A DNA stretch of 5,122 nt, from positions 1 to 5,122 of the forward strand of contig CALQQQ010000107.1 in NCBI GenBank assembly GCA_943332745.1. The letters are read 5' to 3'. Source of the DNA: Opitutus sp. GAS368 (GTDB taxonomy: Bacteria; Verrucomicrobiota; Verrucomicrobiae; Opitutales; UBA953). A program made the translations under genes and the position numbers. The notes below the pieces were generated by a model that was given only the letters and a program-made list of their open reading frames with translations, was not told the DNA's origin and searched no databases. Shown here piece after piece: positions 1 through 5,122 of this stretch (the stretch's first letter is position 1; every line of letters starts with the position of its first letter).

Positions 1-356
1 AGGAGGTTCATCTCGTAGGTGAAGATCGAGGCGACCGCCGTGAACTGACCACAGGCTCCGCCTTTCTGTTTGTAGATCGGCGGGAACTGCGGGCGGGTGG
101 AATTATCGACGCGCGACGGCAAGCGCCGGACATCCACGTTCGTCACGCCGACATCCGGGCCGGTCGCACCACGCCAGGTGTCGTAATCTGCCCCCATCGA
201 ATTCGGCCGAGAAAACGGCTTGGGATACGCGGCGTGCGGGGCCGGATTTGCCTTTTCCGCCACAGTCGTGGGGTCGGCGGCTGCAATGAACCCGCAAGAA
301 GCCAGCAGGCCCACCAGCAAGACGGCGATCAACCTGGGGCGGGCGACGAGGGGCAT
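1..356 (-). CDS. Exported papain-like (C1) cysteine peptidase, N-terminal part only
   Basis: Reading the minus strand from the ATG at 356-354 gives an open frame of 118 codons that leaves the window at position 1, so the C-terminal part, including any catalytic His and Asn, is missing. Residues 1-21 form a signal peptide: Arg at 6 and 8, then a hydrophobic run (LIAVLLVGLLAS), then the lipobox LASC with Cys21, which suggests a lipoprotein. A type I site after AAA27 is an alternative. Residues 92-108 read PPIYKQKGGACGQFTAV. This resembles the active-site segment of papain-like enzymes (Gln, Gly-rich turn, Cys, then a helix F-S/T-A-V). Cys102 would be the nucleophile and Gln97 the oxyanion-hole residue, one position closer to Cys than in papain. 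The family call rests on this motif and on recalled C1-family proteins of Planctomycetes, Verrucomicrobia and Bacteroidetes with similar segments. The substrate is unknown. No Shine-Dalgarno sequence lies at normal distance (see the promoter entry). It is divergent from the LRR gene. Confidence 0.68.
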   Translation of the reverse strand, partial: MPLVARPRLIAVLLVGLLASCGFIAAADPTTVAEKANPAPHAAYPKPFSRPNSMGADYDTWRGATGPDVGVTNVDVRRLPSRVDNSTRPQFPPIYKQKGGACGQFTAVASIFTYEMNL

Positions 357-362
357 GGGATT

Positions 363-392
363 CTTATATGACCTACCTCTCATTCTCGTCAA
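363..392 (-). promoter_or_regulatory. Sigma70-like promoter of the C1 peptidase gene, probably leaderless
   Basis: On the minus strand, TTGACG (392-387) and TATAAG (368-363) are separated by 18 bases. Each hexamer matches the sigma70 consensus at five of six positions. Only six bases (AATCCC) separate the -10 box from the ATG at 356, so the expected +1 is the A of the start codon itself. A purine-rich AGAGGTAGG lies inside the spacer and could not be transcribed from this promoter. The boxes are seen directly. Promoter activity and the leaderless start are inferred. Confidence 0.5.
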
Positions 393-413
393 TCTGGGAG
401 GGTAGGGGAAGGG

Positions 414-591
414 CTCAAGGGGAGACCGGAAACCGGAATGTCATCTTGGGCATTGGGTAGGGCGTGGCTCTCCGAGCCCGCCGTTGAGCCGGATGAGGTT
501 CGGATCTCTACAGGCGCACGGACGGCTCGGAGAGCCGTCCCTACCCAAGGCAGCCCCAAGCCAATTATCCGGTCTCCGGTTTCCCTTTGAG
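414..591. repeat. Palindromic REP/BIME-like element, copy A (complete, 178 bp)
   Basis: This is the only copy with both outer ends. The outer 24 bases (414-437 and 568-591) are inverted repeats matching at 21 of 24 positions; they begin CTCAA and contain two ACCGGA motifs. Inside lie two facing hairpins. On the plus strand GTAG (457-460) precedes stem GGCG-T-GGCTC (bulged T465), loop TCC and GAGCC-CGCC (to 482). On the minus strand GTAG (544-541) precedes a perfect 9-bp stem GGACGGCTC / GAGCCGTCC with loop TCC (540-520). The central spacer is 486-518. GTAG just 5' of a hairpin, in inverted pairs, is the known layout of REP/BIME elements recognised by RAYT proteins. I see no target-site duplication. 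The element sits between the divergent peptidase and LRR genes. Confidence 0.8.
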
Positions 592-619
592 ATTCCGCTG
601 TGTGTGTGTCCTGCCAGCC

Positions 620-646
620 GCCACCTGGGGCTGCCACCTGCCACCC
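620..646. repeat. Short GCCACC-rich repeat
   Basis: GCCACC occurs at 620, 633 and 640, the last two as a 7-bp tandem. It follows a short (TG)5T run at 599-609. This looks like the edge of a degenerate simple repeat. I see no gene or site in the rest of 592-668. Confidence 0.4.
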
Positions 647-672
647 GGAAAAATTCACTCTGAGCCGAATAA

Positions 673-762
673 GGGGTCAGGCCGTTACTGGGCGTGACCT
701 GTTACTGGAATTGTGCTACGATGGGTTTTAGTCGCAGGGAGAAGGAATAAAAGCCTGACCCC
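673..762. mobile_element. Short non-autonomous element with inverted GGGGTCAGGC ends
   Basis: GGGGTCAGGC (673-682) and GCCTGACCCC (753-762) are perfect 10-bp inverted repeats around about 70 bp with no reading frame. GTTACTGG occurs twice inside (684-691, 701-708), and a purine-rich GGGAGAAGG precedes the right end. From memory, GGGGTCAGG-type motifs commonly flank IS200-like or RAYT transposase genes in bacterial genomes, so I read this as a transposase-less relic. That link is inference. The right end lies only 20 bp before the ATG of the LRR gene, and its TGA (756-758) is the in-frame stop upstream of that gene. A weak promoter-like pair, GTGACC (694-699) and TACGAT (717-722) with a 17-bp spacer, lies inside and might drive the LRR gene. 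Confidence 0.5.
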
Positions 763-782
763 GTGCTCCATTCTCACCCACC

Positions 783-1745
783 ATGAAATCGCTCGCCGCT
801 CTCTGTTTATCCATTCTTTGCATGCATTATGTTAATGCGGCGGGATTGAATTTTCCACTGGATCCCGCTGAAGCGGCCATCATTCAGGCCATCTCGGTGA
901 CGGAAGGCGTCGAGGTCGAGGCTGCGGATTTGCCCGGCTACGCGAAGAAGGGCCTTTTTGAAATACTCACCGCGCTCGGTTTGGACGCGACGAAGCTCAA
1001 GTCCGCCGGCATGAGCGTGAAAGGTAAGAGTGGCACGCAGCTCTCCTTTATTTATGACACCGGCGGTCATGTCGTCGCTTTGCATGGAAATGGACCTTGG
1101 CTGCGCAACAGCACGCTGCGCTCGTTTAAAGGGCTGCCGGAACTTCGGAGCATCCGCATCGACCACAACGGCTTTGTCGGCAAAGACGCACGTGCGGCGG
1201 AGTATGACGGCAGTGGCTTTGATGTCCTTAATGATTCCAAAATCGCCGACATTAAGATTGGCCTCGGTTTCTCCGATAAAGGCATGGCGCAGTGTGCGAA
1301 GATCAAATCACTACGCACCTTCAACGTGGCCCATTCGCAGGCCAGTGAGGCGGGGATCGTCTTCTTCGCCGGACACGCGGGCCTCACGCACTTCTCCATC
1401 GGTGAAATGGCGAGTAATCGCGTCACCGAAAAGGCGCTGGCCACGATTGCGAAGATTCCGAATCTCACCCACATCGGCTTCAAAGAGTGCTATGTGACCT
1501 ACAATGGAGGCTTTGCGCATCTGGCTTCATTCAAGGGCAAGCTGGCGGAGATCGATTTGACCATGAGCGTCGCTTCACCAACAGACCTCGCCAAACTTCA
1601 GGCCGATCATCCGCGGGCGAAGATTCTTACTATTGCGCCAGCGGAAATCGTGAAACGCCACAAGTTCATTGCGGCGAACTTGGCGAAACAATCTCCGCCT
1701 GAACTCGCCGCACCTTTGAAAGCCGCGCTCGAAGGCTCTAAATAG
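783..1745 (+). CDS. Secreted leucine-rich-repeat protein (320 aa)
   Basis: This is a complete gene. The ATG at 783 is the only plausible start because an in-frame TGA lies at 756-758 with no start between them; no Shine-Dalgarno sequence precedes it (the leader is pyrimidine-rich). Residues 1-19 are a type I signal peptide with a likely cut after VNA19, so the protein should be exported. Residues 20-108 have no motif I recognise. One LRR-like unit lies at 109-133 (LRSFKGLPELRSIRI), followed by four to five units of about 25 residues from 163 to 287. The best is VTEKALATIAKIPNLTHIGF (214-233), matching the pattern T-x-x-x-L-x-x-(I/L)-x-x-(I/L)-x-x-L-x-x-(I/L) seen in secreted LRR proteins of Planctomycetes and Verrucomicrobia. 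The tail (288-320) is Lys- and Ala-rich. LRR folds usually bind proteins or glycans; the ligand is unknown and no catalytic motif is visible. Repeat elements flank it on both sides, and it converges on the esterase gene. Confidence 0.85.
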   Translation: MKSLAALCLSILCMHYVNAAGLNFPLDPAEAAIIQAISVTEGVEVEAADLPGYAKKGLFEILTALGLDATKLKSAGMSVKGKSGTQLSFIYDTGGHVVALHGNGPWLRNSTLRSFKGLPELRSIRIDHNGFVGKDARAAEYDGSGFDVLNDSKIADIKIGLGFSDKGMAQCAKIKSLRTFNVAHSQASEAGIVFFAGHAGLTHFSIGEMASNRVTEKALATIAKIPNLTHIGFKECYVTYNGGFAHLASFKGKLAEIDLTMSVASPTDLAKLQADHPRAKILTIAPAEIVKRHKFIAANLAKQSPPELAAPLKAALEGSK

Positions 1746-1770
1746 GTCGAATAACGGCGGCCGAACAAGA

Positions 1771-1780
1771 GGGTCAGGCC
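1771..1780. repeat. Solo GGGTCAGGCC motif
   Basis: This is an exact 10-base match, in the same orientation, to 674-683 at the left end of the GGGGTCAGGC-bounded element. It lies 25 bp after the LRR stop codon. No inverted partner follows, so it may be a solitary end or a chance match. Confidence 0.35.
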
Positions 1781-1804
1781 GAACTCCATCGCCTTTCCGA
1801 GGAA

Positions 1805-1940
1805 CCGCTCAAAGGGAGACCGGAAGCCGGATAGGATGCTTGGGGCATTGGGTAGGGCGTGGCTCTCCGAGCCCGCCGTTGAGCCGGATGAGGTACGGAG
1901 CTCTACGGGTGAACGGACGGCTCGGAGAGCCGTCCCTACC
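1805..1940. repeat. Palindromic REP/BIME-like element, copy B (right end missing)
   Basis: This 136-bp copy matches copy C without gaps at 131 of 136 positions, and copy A over the same span with one indel and roughly a dozen changes. It has the GTAG plus bulged hairpin (1852-1877) and the facing perfect 9-bp hairpin with CTAC (1915-1939). Similarity to copy A stops right after CCCTACC, so the outer right arm with the CCGGT motifs is absent. A different small hairpin follows at once. Its location between convergent genes would let the strong stems act as a transcription barrier in both directions, but there is no T-tract, so I do not call it an intrinsic terminator. Confidence 0.78.
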
Positions 1941-1942
1941 TG

Positions 1943-1959
1943 CGAAGGCTACGCCTTCG
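1943..1959. repeat. Small perfect hairpin abutting copy B
   Basis: CGAAGGC (1943-1949) and GCCTTCG (1953-1959) form a 7-bp perfect stem around the loop TAC. It begins three bases after the end of copy B and is absent from copies A and C. Downstream, GGCACGT occurs twice (1972-1978, 1980-1986). The stretch 1960-2023 shows no gene or recognisable site. Confidence 0.5.
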
Positions 1960-2023
1960 AGGGGGCATGCTGGCACGTGGGCACGTTGACACGGGGAGAT
2001 GGCAAAGAGCACCAGAGGCCAGG

Positions 2024-2167
2024 CCGCTCAAAGGGAGACCGGGAACCGGATAGGATGCTTGGGGCATTCGGTAGGGCGTGGCTCTCCGAGCCCGCCGTTG
2101 AACCGGATGAGATACGGAGCTCTACGGGTGAACGGACGGCTCGGAGAGCCGTCCCTACCCAAGGCAG
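2024..2167. repeat. Palindromic REP/BIME-like element, copy C (right end missing)
   Basis: This copy lies exactly 219 bp after copy B in the same orientation, making a two-copy direct repeat. The five differences from B all fall outside the two hairpins (GTAG and hairpin at 2071-2096; facing hairpin and CTAC at 2134-2158). It shares CTACCCAAGGCAG (2155-2167) with copy A, eight bases beyond where copy B stops matching, then diverges. The stretch 2168-2230, up to the esterase stop codon, has no recognisable site. Confidence 0.78.
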
Positions 2168-2230
2168 ACTGCGTTTACGCCCCCCTGGAGGATTCGTTCA
2201 GTCTTCTGATAGATTTACAGCACGAGACGA

Positions 2231-5122
2231 TCAGGGGGCGATGGGGACTGCGCAGAAGGTGAGCGCGGCAAGGCCGTTCGTGCCGCGTAGTAAGGTCTTC
2301 TGGCTCCAGTTTTTGCTGTCGAGGTAAGTCAGGGTGCGGCCACCCGGTACCTTGAGTCGCAGGGTGAGCACGTTCCCCGCGACCTTGCCACTGGTGACGA
2401 CACCGGTGGTACCGTCGACGCTGAACTGACCGCAGAGGGTATCGTCCCACGCGATGGGTTGATCGAAGGTCAACGTGAGCGTATCCTGGGCGGTATTGCT
2501 TTGGAGGCTTCGCAAGTTGGGCGCCGTCACGGGACCAGCCGGCTGGAAGCCGTAGTGCTCGCGCGCCACGACGGGGTAGAGTTGTCGTGCCATCTCGGCG
2601 TAGCCGGCCGGCGGGAAGTGGCAACCTCCGGGCGGATCAATGCCCAGTGTCGATTGGATGGTCATGCGGGCGAAATCTTCCGGCAGGCGACGTTGGACTT
2701 CCCGGAGGAAGTTGTCGGAACCGTTGACGCCCATGGAGCAGGACTTCGGCCAAATCTGGAACAGGTGGTAAACCTGAACGTTAGGGTAATCGGACTTCCA
2801 GTTACCGGCCATCCGGTGGAAGAATTCCCGGTAAAGCTCGTAGCCGTAACCGCCGGTGGGTCCATCTGCGCCTTGGTCGTTCTCGCCCTGATGCCAGAAG
2901 ATGCCGCGGATGCCGTGGGTGAGCCTCGCCTCGCGGACGCGCCAGAGGAGGCGGCCGTAAATCGTAGTCATATCGGTGGGGTCGGCGGAGTTCCGCTGGT
3001 GTTGGTCGATGCGGGTCCCGCCGACCGCCCCATTGATGAAGCAGACGGGCACCTTCTGTTGCTCGATGAGTCGTTGGCCGAGCTCCATGCCCCAGTAGCC
3101 GATCTGCAACGCGCCGCCTTGGTGGTTGCGATGCACCGCGGGCCCCCAGAGACGCAGGCCTTTCGGACCACCCGACATGGTCCCGAAGGTCCGCACCCAT
3201 TCGCTTTGGTAAGTGCCTTCGCCTTTGCCCCAGTCGGTCGAGACCGCATTCGACTGGCCGATGATGATGAAGGCATCTCCGCAGACCAAGTCGTCGGCGG
3301 TGTGCAGAATCGCCTTTTGCCCATCGCGTTCGGAGGTCAGCACAGCCCGGTAATGCACGAGGCCGGATTTCAGGCGGACCTCGCTGGTGTAACGATTGCC
3401 TACGAGGGAGGGTGTCGTCTGCGCGTAGGGCTTGCCGTCAACGGTCACGGTGAGGGTGAGCTTGGCACCGGGGCGGTCAATCTGGCCATTGCAGTGCAGG
3501 CTCCCTTCGCCGCGATCGTCGCGGGCATAGAACTGATGGTCGGCCGGTTTCTCATCGGGGTCGGCCGTGCGGGTCGTCCACGCTTCCTGCGTCGGCGCTT
3601 TGACTTCAATCGTCGCGCTGGCGGTCGTCGGGGTGCCGCCGTTATCGACGGTGGCCTTGACCGTCAGGACTCCGCTCCGCTGCGCCCGCGTCAGATGCAA
3701 GAACGTGCCGCGGGCTTCCTGGGTCACCGCAAAGCTATCGGCCTGCCAGCGGACGGTGAGCGCACCCGCGCCGGCTTGGGTCAGGGCTGCTTGGTTGTCG
3801 GCGATCACCGCGATGTCCAGCGGGCTGCGTCCATCCCAACTCGTTGGCGTTTGCAGGTGAACACGGGGCTCGGGGATGGTGTCGCGGATGGTGGCGGTGG
3901 CGATGCGATCGACCGTGCCGTTCGCCGTGATCACGCGGGCGATTACCTTGACGGTCGCATCGCCTAGCGTGCGGCCGGCCGCTAGCTCGAAGCGCAGCCG
4001 ATCCGTCGCGACAACTTGCTCGCGGCCGTCGCGGACGACGAGCCAGGTGATTTTATGGGCGCCGGGAGCGACCAAGGTGAAGGGGAGGCGTCCGCCTTCG
4101 GCGACTTCCGCCGCCGCGGGCGTCAAAGTGGCTTCGCCCTTGCCGGGAGAGGTGAGGAGCCCGTGCAAACTTTGGCGGGGGCCCTGGTTGGCGTAGCTGA
4201 GTTTGATCCAGGTAGCTGAGCGCGCGACATGTGAGAGGCGCACCTCATCGATATCGCCGACGAAGTTATAGTTATGATACCAGCCGCCGATCCAGAAGCG
4301 GGCGGGCGTTCGGATGTTCAGCGGGCTTGAGCGAACCTTGGTGGCGCTGGTTTGCTCGCCGTTGACGTAGATCTTGGCGTCGCCGGGCGCGTAGGTGTGG
4401 ACGACATGTACCCATTCGCCTGCCGGGAATGGCGCGCTTTGGACGGAGGCTTCGGAGAAGTAGCAGTCCATCCTTACGTGTGAAGGGCTGGTGTATTGCA
4501 TCACCACTTTGCCTTGGCCCTGCTCATTTCCCCAGGCCACGACGTTACCGTTGGCCTGCTCGGGTCGGAACCATGCCTCGGTCGAGTGCGGCTGCGAGCC
4601 CGTGGGCAGTCCGGTGATCTTATCGCCAGCGAAGAGACCAGCCTTGCCGGGGAAATGGCGGGCGGCGCCAATCATGCCCACCGTAGGAGTGGTCCCCGTG
4701 TCCTTCGCCGAGAGGTGCCCAGTCGCGTCGGCAGTTTTCTCACCGAGGTGCCAGACAGTCAGGTAATGGTTGTCCTGGTTAAAGACCGCGGCTCCGTTGG
4801 AAATGTCGGGGGCGTCTGCCTTGCCCCAGTGCAGGTGCAAAGGTTGGCGCTGTTGCCCGCTGATTTTGGGGATGCGCACCCAGATGGCTGCCGTGCCAGC
4901 GACGGGATCCCACGCGTCGATCTGATGGGGCAAGACCTTGCCTTGATCGTCGGTGAAGCGGAGGTCTTCCCCGTGGGGTTTCGTTTCGGCGAACGGAAAC
5001 CAATCGCGCTGGAGGCGGACGAGCAGGGGGAAGTCGGCCACGCTTTCGGTGGCGGGTAGGTCGACTCCGGTACGGTCGGTCAGGAGGAAAATCGTGCCGT
5101 GTTTCGGCCAGGTCGGCAGGGA
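2231..5122 (-). CDS. Large secreted DUF2341-LamG-SGNH/SASA carbohydrate esterase-like protein, 5' end cut off
   Basis: The minus-strand frame stays open from the right edge (first full codon TCC, 5122-5120) to the TGA at 2233-2231: 963 residues, numbered here from the edge. The frame continues through the GTG at 5041, so that codon is probably not the start; a signal peptide and a few residues are likely missing. Domains: DUF2341-like (about 5-110: FPLLVRL, DLRFTD, IWVRIP); LamG/concanavalin-like (about 120-310: TEAWFRP, KIYVNGE, DIDEVRLS); Ig-like beta regions (about 330-610); SGNH hydrolase of the SASA/sialate O-acetylesterase type (616-860); C-terminal beta domain (863-963). Catalytic candidates are Ser624 in GQSN, Gly701-702 in VGGT, Asn748 in GEND and His835 in GCHFPPAGY. 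The acid is unclear: Asp829 is six residues before His, further than in the usual DxxH. Expected role: removing O-acetyl groups from extracellular glycans, with LamG binding carbohydrate. The exact substrate is unknown. It is convergent with the LRR gene. Confidence 0.85.
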   Translation of the reverse strand, partial: SLPTWPKHGTIFLLTDRTGVDLPATESVADFPLLVRLQRDWFPFAETKPHGEDLRFTDDQGKVLPHQIDAWDPVAGTAAIWVRIPKISGQQRQPLHLHWGKADAPDISNGAAVFNQDNHYLTVWHLGEKTADATGHLSAKDTGTTPTVGMIGAARHFPGKAGLFAGDKITGLPTGSQPHSTEAWFRPEQANGNVVAWGNEQGQGKVVMQYTSPSHVRMDCYFSEASVQSAPFPAGEWVHVVHTYAPGDAKIYVNGEQTSATKVRSSPLNIRTPARFWIGGWYHNYNFVGDIDEVRLSHVARSATWIKLSYANQGPRQSLHGLLTSPGKGEATLTPAAAEVAEGGRLPFTLVAPGAHKITWLVVRDGREQVVATDRLRFELAAGRTLGDATVKVIARVITANGTVDRIATATIRDTIPEPRVHLQTPTSWDGRSPLDIAVIADNQAALTQAGAGALTVRWQADSFAVTQEARGTFLHLTRAQRSGVLTVKATVDNGGTPTTASATIEVKAPTQEAWTTRTADPDEKPADHQFYARDDRGEGSLHCNGQIDRPGAKLTLTVTVDGKPYAQTTPSLVGNRYTSEVRLKSGLVHYRAVLTSERDGQKAILHTADDLVCGDAFIIIGQSNAVSTDWGKGEGTYQSEWVRTFGTMSGGPKGLRLWGPAVHRNHQGGALQIGYWGMELGQRLIEQQKVPVCFINGAVGGTRIDQHQRNSADPTDMTTIYGRLLWRVREARLTHGIRGIFWHQGENDQGADGPTGGYGYELYREFFHRMAGNWKSDYPNVQVYHLFQIWPKSCSMGVNGSDNFLREVQRRLPEDFARMTIQSTLGIDPPGGCHFPPAGYAEMARQLYPVVAREHYGFQPAGPVTAPNLRSLQSNTAQDTLTLTFDQPIAWDDTLCGQFSVDGTTGVVTSGKVAGNVLTLRLKVPGGRTLTYLDSKNWSQKTLLRGTNGLAALTFCAVPIAP

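Noticed and set aside
389..658. Minus-strand open frames over copy A (89 and 67 codons)
   Set aside because: They lie inside the palindromic element in a GC-rich region where stops are rare. There is no ribosome binding site and no similarity to any protein I know.
1914..1940. Intrinsic transcription terminator
   Set aside because: The stems are strong, but no T-tract follows on either strand. A barrier role is possible, but a standard Rho-independent terminator is not supported.
414..2167. CRISPR array
   Set aside because: There are only three long, widely and unevenly spaced copies, with a gene between the first and second, and no short regular direct repeats or uniform spacers.
1836..2327. 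Plus-strand open frame of 163 codons spanning copies B and C, with an internally repeated peptide
   Set aside because: It is made by the 219-bp repeat, whose length is a multiple of three. Three B/C differences fall in this frame within the repeat; two change the amino acid (L to F, V to I) and one is silent, so there is no sign of protein constraint. It also overlaps the end of the esterase gene antisense.
2459..3967. Plus-strand open frame of 502 codons
   Set aside because: It is antisense to the esterase gene, which has clear domains and catalytic motifs. The plus-strand translation is low-complexity Val/Ala/Gly/Arg-rich, typical of a GC-rich shadow frame.
4496..5059. Plus-strand open frame of 187 codons
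   Set aside because: It is antisense to the DUF2341 and LamG region of the esterase and has no recognisable domain.
1..5122. tRNA, rRNA or riboswitch
   Set aside because: I looked on both strands, especially in 357-782 and 1746-2230, and saw no cloverleaf, CCA-type end or conserved riboswitch core.

Overview
The window reads like a stretch of a Verrucomicrobia chromosome, or of a relative in the PVC group. The evidence is the protein repertoire: a long secreted protein joining a DUF2341-like domain, a LamG-like domain and an SGNH/SASA esterase, a secreted leucine-rich-repeat protein, an exported papain-like peptidase, and generally weak or absent Shine-Dalgarno sequences. This assignment is an inference from protein architecture and repeat style. 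No rRNA or other marker gene is present.

Layout. (1) Positions 1-356, minus strand: the first 118 codons of an exported, probably lipid-anchored, papain-like (C1) cysteine peptidase, cut by the window edge. It has a good sigma70-like promoter placed so close to the ATG that the mRNA may be leaderless. (2) 357-782: an intergenic region rich in repeats. It holds a 178-bp near-palindromic element (copy A), a short GCCACC-rich stretch, and a ~90-bp element bounded by inverted GGGGTCAGGC ends that stops about 20 bp before the next start codon. (3) 783-1745, plus strand: a complete 320-residue secreted leucine-rich-repeat protein. (4) 1746-2230: a convergent intergenic region with two more copies of the palindromic element (B and C, 96% identical, spaced by exactly 219 bp). 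(5) 2231-5122, minus strand: 963 codons of a very large secreted carbohydrate-esterase-like protein whose N-terminus lies beyond the right edge.

The three genes are not an operon: gene 1 and gene 2 diverge, and gene 2 and gene 3 converge. Nothing shows that they share a pathway. All three appear to act outside the cytoplasm (the third by inference), as expected for a lifestyle of degrading environmental polymers.

The most interesting signal is not a gene. Each copy of the 178-bp family contains two facing hairpins, and each hairpin is preceded by the tetranucleotide GTAG. That is the layout of REP/BIME elements, which are mobilised or processed by RAYT (TnpA-REP) proteins. The hairpin stems are unchanged in all three copies, while loop and flanks have drifted. 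I found no convincing new multi-gene defence or mobile system in this window.
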